Both the position numbers and the translations under genes were made by a program. Of a DNA stretch of 64,000 nt, positions 9,001 to 17,900 are shown piece after piece; positions within the stretch are counted from its first letter, which is position 1; every line of letters begins with the position of its first letter. A model generated the notes under the pieces. That model was not told the DNA's origin, searched no databases, and was given only the letters and a program-made list of their open reading frames with translations. Source of the stretch: Protonemura montana. Lineage: Eukaryota > Arthropoda > Insecta > Plecoptera > Nemouridae. The stretch covers positions 23,026,651 through 23,090,650 of the forward strand of contig OX387603.1 of the NCBI GenBank assembly GCA_947568835.1. Reading direction: 5' to 3'.

Positions 9001-10265
9001 TGTACACAATATCTCGTTAAATGTAACTACATAACAAGCTAGCACACTAGAAATAATTGCAAATAAAATGGTTAAATTTGGAACAAATTGTAACAAAGCA
9101 TCATGAAGACATTCCCGACAAAATGCTGAAAATTGCCAGTTATCGTTCGGCCAGTTTTCGAGAAATCAAGTTCAAATTTAAAAAATTGGTCATGTAGTGC
9201 TTTAGGGTGCTGTATTCTTAATTGTTTACACAGCAGAAAATTAAAAAAAGCATTTTGTAACCCTCTCTAGATTTTCATAGTTGGCCTTGTATGCGAGTGA
9301 AATGTCGTAATGTACACCACTTAACGAAAGGCTCTGGTACTACTTACACACCACCTTGATTTAAACCTTACACTATTGCAGTAAACCACAGTGAACTCCA
9401 TGGAAGCATAAAAAAAGTTGTGCAATACTTTTTCGATACTACTCTTCTTTTGCCAGTAATTGTGTTTTATGAAAAACCACCACTAAATAGTGGTAGAAAA
9501 CAATTACATGAGTTAATTTTGATAGACTTTTAGGATAACGTTCTGTAAGGTGTCCTGCAAAATTCAGCTTGTCACTATTTTTGTCTAGCTTAGGTCCTAA
9601 ATATTTCTAATGCTGCTGGACTGTGCCTACTAACATAGCAAAAGGATTACCTCTGCTACCACCTACCTCCACACAAGTTTAAGTATAGGTAGTAGAAACA
9701 CGTACATGGAAAAAGCATTAACAAAAGTACCAATTTTGGTAAAAGTTTGATAGAAGGCTATGGAATAAGAAATCGTACCTACTTTTGATACACCTGCCTT
9801 GTCTACATGGAGCATGGAGTGATTGAATATTTCGTCAGTAATCCATTCCATTTGGCGACTCTCCTTCACATCGTCCCATTCTGTTAAGGGTTTAGCAGGA
9901 AACGAGCGCTTCCAAACCTTAAATTGTCCGATATTTTCTGGTATGGTGTGAAGCGACGAGCTTTTGCTACTACCATAGATAAAGAACCCTTTATCAGTAC
10001 TGGTTCCAAATCTTGAGCGAATAACAGGCAGATTCTAAAAATATAATTAGTTAATCATTGATCTATTGAAATGATGAAATAACTTATGGCCGAAGCCGTG
10101 CACATAAACCATCGAATTTGGCGTTGGTAAGTAAGAACCAAAAGTTACAAGTTCCAGTACGGGCATTACGAATTCATTACGATATAACCTCACCTCATTC
10201 ATTTGGGCGAAACCACCAGTACCGCTCGTGCTTGGCATTTGATCATCCATAGAGTGACTAAACAT
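1..10265 (-). CDS. ADCY10: Soluble adenylyl cyclase (sAC, ADCY10-like), 17 exons seen, 3' part off the left edge
   Basis: This gene should convert ATP to cAMP and pyrophosphate; in animals sAC is cytosolic and stimulated by bicarbonate and calcium. Seventeen coding exons join in one frame to about 1,242 residues. Residues 1-108 are an extension of unknown function. CHD1 spans about 140-300 (FADVSGF; GGDVLKFSGD) and CHD2 about 380-560 (NKVTLFDKD; EYTVIGGSVNKAAR). A P-loop GEPRIGKS lies at 619-626 and a Walker-B-like QLVCIDDAQ at 739-747. Aligned to human sAC from memory, the metal aspartates (152, 202), adenine-site K444/D449 and T515/N522/R526 are all present, so the enzyme should be active. 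The human protein is about 1,610 residues, so roughly the last third is missing to the left of position 296. Exon joints were deduced from GT/AG sites and phase, without transcript data. Confidence 0.9.
296..635 (-). CDS. ADCY10: ADCY10 exon 17 (last exon in the window)
   Basis: The exon runs from CCCTTTCTAG|CTG to GCCGCAG|GTAAGT, 113 full codons. The first half is a polar linker with a basic DKRRRSSLLSR. The end, FRYCECPLVLSEMFSQIIMH, matches the human ESCQCEEILEIVILPLAHHF region near residue 1,090. The following exons lie off the left edge. Confidence 0.85.
636..1897. other. ADCY10 intron holding a dispersed repeat
   Basis: This 1.26-kb intron holds copy 1 of a dispersed repeat at about 717-1005. 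The part near 1500-1850 has no recognisable exon. A C-rich pyrimidine tract lies at about 1721-1760. Confidence 0.6.
717..1005 (+). repeat. Dispersed repeat, copy 1 (in ADCY10 intron)
   Basis: This stretch shares an ordered series of blocks with 16926-17200: GCCCTnnGGCACTGG, a GATGATG run, CTAGCCTAG, GGTGCCG, ACTCCT, and TTCCGAAGnnCGGTACAACT. The order and orientation are the same. The copies are clearly diverged. Size and placement in introns suggest a SINE or a piece of a longer non-LTR element. No coding capacity was seen. Confidence 0.65.
1898..2008 (-). CDS. ADCY10: ADCY10 exon 16
   Basis: The exon runs from TTGATGCAG|GAG to AACAAG|GTAGGT, 37 codons, phase 0 at both ends. It is rich in Ser, Pro, Thr and Val (for example STQVLKDTPSSASAVPLTS) and not conserved. 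It is supported by splice sites and phase rather than by similarity. Confidence 0.6.
2009..2560. other. ADCY10 intron, nothing recognised
   Basis: This 0.55-kb AT-rich intron lies between exons 15 and 16. No repeat, RNA gene or extra exon was recognised. Confidence 0.6.
2561..2790 (-). CDS. ADCY10: ADCY10 exon 15 (Cys-containing segment)
   Basis: The exon runs from TTCATGCAG|AA to CTCAG|GTCTGG. It encodes LRFAFPTFRETIYELLLDNQ and then RAVEFLEGRTQRCISCGGGG; human sAC has YELWLKDQ and a similar RFLEEDAHRCDHC motif. The donor GTCTGG is weak, but it is the phase-0 site needed by exon 16. Confidence 0.82.
3068..3358 (-). CDS. ADCY10: ADCY10 exon 14
   Basis: The exon runs from CACTGCAG|CT to AGTG|GTAAGT. 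It encodes MQTFDHLPPYEQLLLKCAA then TLGEKFSREML; human sAC has SMRLSHQMLVRCAAIIG at the same place. The remainder becomes polar (KRNGSSTKLSR) and then continues to the junction. Confidence 0.88.
3503..3789 (-). CDS. ADCY10: ADCY10 exon 13
   Basis: The exon runs from CTTTCAG|G to GATG|GTAAGT, 95 full codons. GNPGWCESFLLALLQNGG matches the human GIPFYCEELLKNL segment of the ATPase module. The rest (VPDRKL-like, SLEVTEVEDVYKK) is a variable, polar linker, as in other sAC proteins. Confidence 0.88.
3890..4155 (-). CDS. ADCY10: ADCY10 exon 12 (Walker-B-like strand)
   Basis: The acceptor TTCTTTGCAG|GCA is strong. The exon encodes QLVCIDDAQYMDAESWEIL, matching human IIFIIDEAQFVDSTSW, then a stretch ending in KLIEE. 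The donor is GA|GTAAGG in phase 2. Residue pair D744-D745 takes the place of the human D-E pair. Confidence 0.9.
4291..4494 (-). CDS. ADCY10: ADCY10 exon 11 (ATPase module)
   Basis: The acceptor is CTCTTTCCAG|TTT in phase 0. Sixty-eight codons include a segment (LNDVMQVQFP) that matches human LNDIFHVQFP. In phase 0 the exon should end at AAGCAG|GCTAGT, a GC donor. The only nearby GT (end at 4287, phase 1) would need a weaker acceptor in the next exon. The exact 3' end is therefore uncertain by a few bases. Confidence 0.8.
4683..4950 (-). CDS. ADCY10: ADCY10 exon 10 (P-loop of the ATPase module)
   Basis: The exon runs from CTACTCAG|G to AAGCAG|GTATGG. It encodes HLPLLGRVEEVNSF and then a Walker A motif GEPRIGKS. 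Human sAC has a degenerate loop here (GLPGYGKS), so the insect sequence fits the GxxxxGK[ST] pattern at least as well. It begins the STAND/AAA-like module found after CHD2 in all long sAC forms. Confidence 0.92.
5047..5281 (-). CDS. ADCY10: ADCY10 exon 9 (CHD2, catalytic Asn/Arg)
   Basis: The exon runs from TTGTAG|GC to CAGGG|GTATGT. It encodes VVYCGVVGHPLRREYTVIGG followed by SVNKAARLM, with Thr515, Asn522 and Arg526 equivalent to human Thr405, Asn412 and Arg416. This is the most strongly conserved part of the gene. The exon continues through the end of CHD2 (IDTVGPIYEYTKYQG). Confidence 0.95.
5282..5686. other. ADCY10 intron, nothing recognised
   Basis: This 0.4-kb intron separates exons 8 and 9 and interrupts CHD2 exactly at a conserved glycine codon. 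Nothing else was recognised. Confidence 0.65.
5687..5883 (-). CDS. ADCY10: ADCY10 exon 8 (CHD2 core, adenine pocket)
   Basis: The exon runs from TTTCTAG|G to ACAG|GTTTGT. It encodes CLNKVTLFDKDVTLLCVFG; Lys444 and Asp449 match the adenine-recognising Lys334 and Asp339 of human sAC. It ends in HVSIGLATG. Tri-nucleotide phase is kept on both sides (2 to 1). Confidence 0.93.
5884..6200. other. ADCY10 intron, nothing recognised
   Basis: This 0.32-kb intron begins with the distal of two tandem donors and ends at TTTCTAG. Nothing else was recognised in it. Confidence 0.65.
6201..6540 (-). CDS. ADCY10: ADCY10 exon 7 (linker and start of CHD2)
   Basis: The acceptor is TTTATTTTAG|CA in phase 1. The exon encodes 112 full codons through EMRQVTTLFINIVPQA, matching the first strand of CHD2 in human sAC. 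Two donors lie 8 nt apart (GTAAGT, then GTAAGC). Only the distal one, ending at 6201, keeps frame, and it gives DEAYCTVSRLMCKYSG across the junction with no gap against human sAC. Confidence 0.88.
6742..6757 (-). CDS. ADCY10: ADCY10 predicted 16-nt microexon
   Basis: A strong acceptor (CCTTTTGCAG) and a strong donor (G|GTGAGT) bracket only 16 nt, read as I-T-Q-V-L plus one base. Exon 5 ends in phase 0 and the exon at 6201-6540 starts in phase 1 at its best acceptor. A 16-nt exon is exactly what reconciles them. It sits in the CHD1-CHD2 linker. Without transcript data this is an inference; the alternative is a weaker acceptor inside the next exon. Confidence 0.5.
6758..8039. other. ADCY10 intron with a foldback element
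   Basis: This 1.28-kb intron lies between exon 5 and the predicted microexon. It holds the inverted repeat at about 7055-7380. Outside that element it is plain AT-rich DNA with no recognisable exon. Confidence 0.6.
7055..7380. repeat. Foldback / MITE-like inverted repeat
   Basis: The arms at 7115-7173 and 7251-7309 are reverse complements over 59 nt with 7 mismatches by my count. Weaker pairing continues outward (GGAAAG and GCAACTT blocks on both sides) and inward into the 77-nt spacer. The structure would form a long hairpin in DNA or pre-mRNA. No transposase is present, so a MITE or foldback element is the likeliest explanation. Target-site duplication was not resolved. Confidence 0.7.
8040..8242 (-). 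CDS. ADCY10: ADCY10 exon 5 (CHD1, bicarbonate pocket side)
   Basis: The acceptor GCTAG|CG is the one that keeps phase 1. It gives AISAGNVTFSVIGDD, which aligns without gaps to the human AAGHISMLVFGDE region from the glycine on. The segment PVQDVKTAER places Lys277 where human sAC has Arg176, a bicarbonate-contacting residue. The exon ends in KDDFHIK at AAG|GTAGCA in phase 0. Confidence 0.88.
8338..8475 (-). CDS. ADCY10: ADCY10 exon 4 (CHD1, second metal aspartate)
   Basis: The exon runs from CCCAG|GTGATTC to CGAG|GTAAGT (phase 1 to phase 1). The junction makes FSGDSFLAIW; human sAC has FAGDALLALW at the same place, with the second catalytic aspartate (Asp99, here residue 202). Forty-five further codons cover the following helix and end in DVKVCLR. 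Confidence 0.92.
8553..8829 (-). CDS. ADCY10: ADCY10 exon 3 (CHD1, first metal aspartate)
   Basis: The exon runs from CACAG|CCA to TCAG|GTTCAC (phase 0 to phase 1) and encodes 92 residues. It has the class III cyclase signature LLFADVSGFTSL, whose aspartate (residue 152) matches human Asp47. It ends in FGGDVLKFS, where Lys198 matches the bicarbonate-site Lys95. The TMIPDEILYKRDI segment matches the region just before CHD1 in other sAC proteins. Confidence 0.92.
8830..9782. other. ADCY10 intron, nothing recognised
   Basis: This 0.95-kb AT-rich intron lies between the N-terminal extension (exon 2) and the first CHD1 exon. No repeat, RNA gene or further exon was recognised. Confidence 0.6.
9783..10034 (-). 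CDS. ADCY10: ADCY10 exon 2 (N-terminal extension)
   Basis: The acceptor is TTTTTAG|AAT, in phase 0 with exon 1. Eighty-four codons encode a basic, aromatic-containing stretch (for example QFKVWKRSFPAKPLTEWDD). The 3' end is chosen at AAAA|GTAGGT because it gives phase 0, as exon 3 requires. An alternative GCAG|GTGTAT, 8 nt upstream, would break the frame. This exon lies before the region that aligns to human sAC residue 1, so its function is unknown. Confidence 0.7.
10194..10265 (-). CDS. ADCY10: ADCY10 exon 1 (start codon, residues 1-24)
   Basis: The exon starts at the first ATG, with A at -3, and an in-frame TAA lies 9 nt upstream. A second in-frame ATG follows at codon 6. It encodes MFSHSMDDQMPSTSGTGG and a few more residues, then a GAG|GTGAGG donor in phase 0. 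The peptide is polar and looks disordered. It has no counterpart in human sAC. A non-coding 5' exon further upstream cannot be excluded. Confidence 0.7.
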
Positions 10266-10350
10266 ACTTATTTAGTTTCTGAATTTATTTAAATACAAGC
10301 ACACTGTTGCTTTCAATCTTTTAAAAAAGTATAAATAATTCTAGCATTAC

Positions 10351-10356
10351 CACGTG
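10351..10356. promoter_or_regulatory. CACGTG E-box upstream of ADCY10
   Basis: A perfect CACGTG palindrome about 90 nt upstream of the ADCY10 start codon. This is a classical bHLH-type site. A single hexamer is weak evidence; it is noted only for its position. Confidence 0.25.
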
Positions 10357-11670
10357 AAATACCATGTGCTCACCTACCGTCACTGCACACTACCGCCTCG
10401 ACTCAGCTGATGATTGCTCTAAGCGCCAAATTCAAGTGAGGCAAAGAGTAAATTTGGAAGTGGAATAGGAATTGGAATTCTACTAGCTAGCATATCACAG
10501 GAAGTAAAATTGAATAATACAAATAAAAGACTGGTTGAATAGACTCCTTGCGGTTCATTCTTGATTAAGAACAACATTTTTATTAAATATCAAATGCAAG
10601 CTATTTCACAACAGAAATAATGAAGCACATCAAAATAGCCCGTAAATAATTGTTTTTACCGGAATTTACGACCACAGACTCAAAATTGGAAGTTTGGAAA
10701 TGAGTGCATTTTCTGTTGTGAATTAGCCATATTGAAACGTTTCATTACTTCTCTTGCCATGAAACGAATGTTTTTAAAGCACAATAGAGAAAAAAGCACT
10801 TATCTTTAGGAATAATAAATACGAACAAAATTATTTCCTAAGCTTATTTAAATGTATATACTAGACCTACAAGACTAGATATTGCCCCAAATGGCCTCGT
10901 TCATATAACTTCATTACAAAACAATGATTATAACCTTCAAGATATCAACTACGCAATAGAATAATAATTACGCTGATTATTTTACATTGCACTGGACTCC
11001 GCTAAACAATAGTTTGATTCATCTAGTACGAATCAATTTAATACAAATTTGATTCATGGCATTCCTAAGAATTGGTAATATTCTAAAACTGAAACCCTGC
11101 ATTTACTTTATTAATACAACATCCTAAGTCGAGCGGAAAGAAGAGAAATCGTCAGGCTAGAGCTTCTATAAATCTTTTCCCCCAAAATAATGAGTATTTT
11201 TCAGTAAGAAACCATACAAAGTCTGCTTAACTCGAGTTCAAGACTAATATTCAGTTGAATATTTTACACAAAATATTCTACGTCTTATCGACAATAATTT
11301 AATATATTACATTTTCTTTTCTCTAAATATTCGACATATATCACAGAGACACGTTGTAGTTTGATATAGGAATTACAATAATATAATGTAATATTACGAA
11401 TTTAACGACAATCAAACTGAACTTACACGCACAAGATAGTATCGTAGACGCAAATAATCAATTAAATCAATTACAGCAAGTATTGAAATAGAAACATGGA
11501 TTCCTTTGTAAATTTAGTGACAATTTAATTGTACCAACCTGTAACAAAGAAAAACGTACAATCAGATAGTTTATACGTATTTATAACACAGGATTTAACT
11601 ATTGATGCGGCAGAAATTAAAAAGTCTTCGAAGAAAAACGGCATGGATGTTTTATATCAGTCCACAAACT

Positions 11671-11676
11671 TTTATT
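11671..11676 (-). terminator. Candidate ss polyadenylation signal
   Basis: AATAAA on the minus strand, about 160 nt past the distal ss stop codon. Further copies lie at 11107-11112 and 10579-10584, so the site actually used is unknown. Confidence 0.35.
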
Positions 11677-11836
11677 ACACTGTGCATTGTTGATTTTCAA
11701 CTGCACTAGCACTGAAGTGCAATTCAATACTTAGCAACAATGAATTTGTAGGACCTCTTAAAATACTTTTGTATTCATATTTAAAGCAAAGTTAGCAAAA
11801 ATTGTGAGCTTGTGTCGTTGCCTGGCATACGTACCG

Positions 11837-11938
11837 CTAGTCGTGGTTGAGGAGGGTTTTAGTCACCTCAGAGATGGACAGCAGAGGACTCCCGTCCTGC
11901 TTATCTGAGGGTATCCGTTGTCGCTCACTGAGCCGCTG
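11837..11938 (-). CDS. ss: ss last exon 10 (frame uncertain)
   Basis: A strong acceptor CTCTTGTTTCAG|CAG (also a NAGNAG) precedes a short open stretch. In one frame it encodes a tail with [19 protein letters not shown] and stops at TAG 11837-11839. In the frame dictated by the 12465 donor and the first acceptor it encodes [16 protein letters not shown] and stops at TGA 11863-11865. The first frame would need the AG 11 nt further in. Which tail is used cannot be decided here. Confidence 0.6.
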   Translation of the reverse strand, partial: QRLSERQRIPSDKQDGSPLLSISEVTKTLLNHD

Positions 11939-14900
11939 CTGAAACAAGAGAGACACTGTTCAATCGCACTTCATCGGATACCAATCGAACTAGCAATGCT
12001 ATATTATAAATAAAATGTAAGGTTTATTGGTTTGCCAAAGCATTCCAAATCTGATGCTCAGTCATCTTTCATGCTCAATAACTTTAAGAGATGTCAACTT
12101 AATTATTAATGTCAGCCATAGTTAAATTAATGTTAGTGCAATTTCCTTCGTGCAAACAAAATTTGACATTGTTATATTGCTGATTTAACATGGTTATGTA
12201 AGCATTAATTACATGCACACAATCAGGCAATTTTAAAGGATTAACTATCTGCCTCCAGTTACGATAGAGATTAATTGGTAAACTCACTTTTAACGCATTA
12301 ATTTAAGCTGTTGGTAAAACAGATTAAAAAATACAGAGAATCAATCCAATTAAAAACTGACAAAAGTTACGATCCTTAAAAAATTGGCGGAAATAATGCA
12401 ATAACAACATGGAAACCAATTAAAAAAAAATAATAATAAAAAGTGTGGTAAGATTGTAACTCACTGAGGTGCGTGGTGGTGGTGATACTGTGTGGTGTAA
12501 GGATAGTACTGGTGGTGGTACTGATGCCATACCTCGGCTCCTCCCCCCCCGTCCCCTCCGCCACCTCCCCCGCCACCGCCATAGGCGGCCGCCCCCAAGT
12601 GGGGGTGGTGTGCGTGGTGGGCCGCGGCGGCCGCCAAGTGGTGATGGTGGTACGATGCCTTGGCCGCCATCGGACTGGGGGGGTGGCCGCCGGGGGATGC
12701 CGTCGTCGCCGCCTCCTTGCTGCCCCACTTGCACGCCTCTGCCCCACTCATGGAGTTCATATCGGCCATCGACTTGAGAGGGTCCGAGGCTCCGTTGTAC
12801 TTCTTACCGCTCGGGCTCGGCTCCTGGTGGTATGCAGTGCCGTTGGATAGGGCGGTTGCGGCAGGAGCGACTGGGTCGGAAGCAGGCGGCGACCGGCTGT
12901 CTGCGTTCAACGTCGTCGTGCCACCGCTGCCCCACATGAGTACTGTTTGCCGGGGCGTGTTGTCATTGGCAGACGCCGGCGGGGAGTAGTGATGCAGCAT
13001 CTGATGGTGGCCGAGCGGACTTCCGCCCTGCTGCATCATGCCTTCACTCTTGACGTCCTCCATCTTAACGAGTCCGTTAGCGTGCGCCGTCGGCGATGAG
13101 CCGGCCGAGTTGGACGTGGAGAGTCCGTCCATTGACGGTGAGTGCTTGGCGTTCGATTTGTTGACCTTCCCATGGCCAATGTCGCCGATCAACGCACTCA
13201 TAACGACAGGGGCCGGCGATATCGAGTACGGCGAACTTATGTCCAGGCATTTATTATTGTACCCTCGATTGTCGACTTCATACTTCGAAGTATCTATCAA
13301 CTGCTGACACGAATATAACTTGTCATCGGTCGGTTTCGGGTGGTGCATGTGGTGGTGCGTTGCACTGGGCGTGTCGTACGTCGGAAGGCTGCACGCATTG
13401 CCACGCGGCGAGATGTCGAGGAAGCCATTGCTGACATACGGCGCCTGCGCCGCTGCGTGGTGGTAGTCAGGGTAGTACGTGCCCAACGGCCGGTACTGGT
13501 GAAACAGGTTCTCCGTGGTAGCCGCCAAGAACCGGTTGTCCAGCGCCGCCGCTGCAGGGTAGAGACTCTGGTGGAAGTTGCCGGAATGTCCCATGTAGAG
13601 GCCGTTGTCAGGGGACGAGCCTGCAACCGCATTGCTTTGGTACGGAGTCGTGTACATGGTGTTGAGGTTAGAGTACGCTGCAGCAACGGCGGCGGCGGCC
13701 ACGCTTGACGTGTCTGTGGCTGCGATGTAGTCGACGGTGGCCGCGACGGGGGGCGGTGCTGCGGACGAGGCTGCGTTGTGCGCTAGCTTGCGCTTGGTGC
13801 GACACGTAGAAAGGAAGTCACGCAGCTGGGTTTTGTAGCGTCGATTAACGCGCTGGGGTGCCGCAGTCGTCGCGTGGTGTGACACGGAAGGCGTCGGGTT
13901 GTGCGGGGTCGTGCCTACAAGCTGGTCCGAGTCGGTGAAGTAGCTGTTGTTGAGCCCGGCGTCCAGGTAGCTCACTTTGAAGTCCATCGTTCGCTTGCCA
14001 AGAAGGTCACGGCCTTCTTCTTCCCTGGAATTCCAATGGTTGTCTGTTAGATTCTAAAAGTAACTCGATAGATATTGAATGATGGAAATCCATTGATGAT
14101 CTAACTTTATATTGTCGTATGGATTTTACTGTTTGTCTTTTTTTCTTCCAGGTATGAAATTTGTTAGTCGTAAGCTGCCATTTGGGGATATTTATTTCTA
14201 TCCGACTAAAGAAAACACATTTTACATGAAGAAGGTAATAATATCCAGTAACAGCAAGAGAATTGACGCTGAAAAATCACGATGCCTTGCTCGTATTGTA
14301 TCGTTATGAAACAGGTAAGGTATCCCATCTGAATTTTGAACAGCGAGTAATTATTGAGGTGTTTTTCTAAATATTCCAGAAACTTGTTAGAGCAGTGTCC
14401 CAAGCTTTATATATACTTAGCAGAAAATCATGAGAAAATAATTACCTACTGTAAAGGCACAAAATAGTATACTAAATTACAATTAAATTTCATATACTGC
14501 ACCATATTTTATGATAAAAATGTTTTAATTTCATTTATTAAAACTTGATTCAATTAACACTTGTTTTTCAACCTATTACACACAAGTTTTGTATGAAGAT
14601 ATTCAATAATATTATACTTTCCAAGAAGAACATAATAAAAAGTTGTATGAATGCAGTTGCTCTATTGCACACTGTACATAGACTAGCAGTAATTACTAAC
14701 AATTATAATTTATTTTTTACTCTCCTCAAAGTCAAAGAACGAGCTAGTTACAGCTAGCATTTATAAAAGTACCTCAGAGCAGAGCGCAATTTGAGCTTAT
14801 TAATGTGTTTACTCATTAGAATACCACCGCATTACAGCTTTGTCTCTACTGGTACTAAGAGCTCCTAGCTGCTAGGACCCACTGCATTGCATCGCAATCT

Positions 14901-17900
14901 ATCTTTGTTAGACTCGCAAGTACGCCGGATGATTATTAAATTGTAATTACAACTTACACGCGCGAGAAGGGTAACAGATGTGGCGCACTTTTCATTAAAC
15001 TGCGTGCGTGCACGTCAAGCTGTTGCGAACTGTCAACTAGATAATGTATTGCTATTTGATTGTTGCACTTGATCGTGCCTCCAGCGCGGTTAACGAGGTG
15101 AGGTGCAAGTGAACTTGGGCAAAACCTGTACTCCTGTCGAATTTGATTTACAAAACAAGTAGGTAAGTACACTGAACGGTTCCAGTGATATTGCAGTACA
15201 GTACGTTGAAGTCATACAGCTGAATATTTTTTTCGGCATCCGCAGTTTGAAAGCAAACATGTTTCTCACTCTTTGACAGAATCATTATTTCAAGCAGCCT
15301 TCAGAAAGAAGCAAACGTCTCCACCGAAAAGAATAGACCATCCGACTCCAAGTCCTCATCGTGCCCAAGTTAAAATCGTGTTTAGCCTATGAGAGTGGTA
15401 ACCTACATCAGTGGCCTGTGGGTGCTGATGACGAAATCGGGCTTGGAGTTTTTGTAGACGAGGCGGGAAGATGTCTGCAGCCACTGCCATTGCCCTTCTT
15501 TGGTCTGAAATCGGTAGGCGATCATCCCTGACGCGCCCGTCTTGAGGACTGCAGCCGAACCAGAGAACACACACAGAGAACATGTCAGTAAACATCAGCA
15601 AGATCCATGGTTTAAAAACGAAAATGCGTCATGAGAAATTGATGAAGCGTAGGTTCTATGAAATATTATGAGAAATCTAAAGTCTCCTATCCTGGACAGT
15701 TCATTTTACGAATAGGTCGTTGAGTAATGAGTGGGCAGTTCTCAAAAGTTCCTCGCCTGCAATTGAGTGAATAAACAAGCTTAGTGCGAGGCTGGAGCCA
15801 AGACTAATTTTTACAACAACAAAAAAAAGCAGGATAATGTTTACTCACGTTCTTGATGTGCGCTAGCGACGTATGCGAGGTCTTCGAAGTGGACTAGATC
15901 GTACCCTCCCAAATTGGCCAGCTCTGAGTCGGAGTAGCCCAGTAACATTTTACCCCTGGTAAATAGAGTGTCAGTTAGATCGTGCTCCACGCCGAGAATT
16001 ACCAAGACTCACATTTTTGTTTTTTCTCAGTGCACTTTTTAACCTAGTTACTGAGCAACCATTGGCATGTTCGTGATAATATTAACTGCGTCCTTACCTT
16101 TGATCCATTGAAACTAGTGTGAGATCGAGCTTGTGCTTGCTTTTGAACATGACTTCTTTTTGAGGAATCTCGAGGAGGGAGGGAGGACCGAACGGTGTGC
16201 ATATGGCAAAAAGGGCAAGTGGCGCTTCCTCGGTCTTCCGGTTCTGTCCGTGCAAGACTTTGATTCGACCGCGAATGTCCAGCCGCTGAAAAATACAATT
16301 ACATTTATCTGTTACTTTCTGTTGTTCACGTAAACGATCACATAGAATGTGTGTAGATATGGCACAGTTTTCTCGTGGCTTCGTATTCATAATTCCACTA
16401 TTCTTGATTATTATTATTATATATTTTTATAATAAATTGCATCTTCTTCACGTCGAGTATTTAACATCAACGCTGTTTATTCCATAGATAACGTCAATGA
16501 GTTAGTGTAAGTTATGTTAGTTCCCTTCGTACCAAACGAATGATGGGATGCCACGGCTTGTTTCCGAACACAGTGACATATCTTAATCTTTGTTAGTCGC
16601 CTCGTATAAGTGAGCTAATTCTTTCCCCACCCTGGCCATGCCACTTGTCCATGCCATTGCCATCCGTTGCTTACGAGGAAGCCAGAAGTGTTGTCCAGCA
16701 GGCATCTGAAGCGGACGGTGAAGCTCCTCTCCAGCAGATGGCAGTTGTCGGCGTGCAGGACTTCCTGCACATTTATGTTGGACGACTCTGGAGGCAGGAA
16801 CGAGTTCCACATGAGTTGCCTCTGAAGCTCCTCGCGGTCCTCGGAGTGCACTAGCTCGTACACGGACTGGTGAACGATGTCGGACTGCAACATAGGAGGA
16901 ACGTCACGTTATTTTCTGTACATGAGCCCTATGGCACTGGACTTATAGCGTCAGATAGGTAAAGGGCGACGACGGGGATGATGTATCTAGCCTAGCCCAA
17001 GAGAAATGAAACTTGGTGCCGTCATGTAGCCAGACTCCTAATGAAGGTAACTCACTGCCTTCATATCTTTTCCGAAGTTCGGTACAACTAAAACCACGGG
17101 ATTTCTTCACTAAACCATGCCACCGAGTGGCTGATGATAAGCAAGGAGTGTCTCCATAATCTCTCGACCTCTATGGTCACCCTAGGTCAGGTTACTGAAG
17201 ACCAGATCAAGTCATTTCCAAGTCGACTGAGTTGACTTTCCCTCTCGTCTTGACTCGCCCATCTCATCAAACCTGTCAGTCGTCATGGCGAAACCCTAGT
17301 TCCACGGCGACCTTGCCGACTTACTTGATTAAAAAGGTTTACCCACTCTTAGAAAAAAAATACCCGCATCACTCGTTTGTTAAACAAGATATAATTTTTT
17401 TTGCCAACTACATATTTCGACACATCAAGATATTAAGAGAATGTGTTTTCTATGAAGTCGCCATGCAACGCAAGAAAAATTTAAGACAGCTCGTGGTTTG
17501 TTACATTTGAACGCAGATTTGAACAAGGCATTCAACAAATTTCTGCGCCCGTTGTCTAAGCAATGAGACCAATTAGCCAGGTAATGTGTTTTTAATGATC
17601 ACGCTAGCCACGTTTCGATTGGCCCTTCCTCGGTTGCTGGTAAGCTGATACTGCTCAAGATAGTGTGTCTGTCTTGTTCCTGCCATGTCTGCTGAGAGTA
17701 CCGAATGGTGTCTTGAGAGATTTCAACGTGCATCTACCAAATCGACACCTGGCTGTGTAGTTGACGTACCAGAACAATGTTCATCGGTGTACTTTCAAGG
17801 TGCACTGGCTCGTGAACTCTTTCTCGTCAGTTCATCGTCGATTAACATTTTCAAATGGGAGGCAAATTGCGATCGGGTGTTTGACTGTGCAAGGAGGCGA

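Larger units (their letters stand above)
10266..11836. other. Spacer between ss and ADCY10: ss 3' UTR and ADCY10 promoter region
   Basis: Both genes read leftward, so this 1.57-kb AT-rich spacer must hold the ss 3' UTR and the start of ADCY10 transcription. Minus-strand AATAAA motifs occur at several places, the first about 160 nt after the last ss stop. A palindromic CACGTG lies at 10351-10356, about 90 nt upstream of the ADCY10 ATG. No other gene was seen. Confidence 0.6.

Noticed and set aside
12469..12989. Plus-strand open stretches over the ss C-terminal exon
   Set aside because: These are antisense shadows of the GC-rich His/Gly/Ala coding exon.
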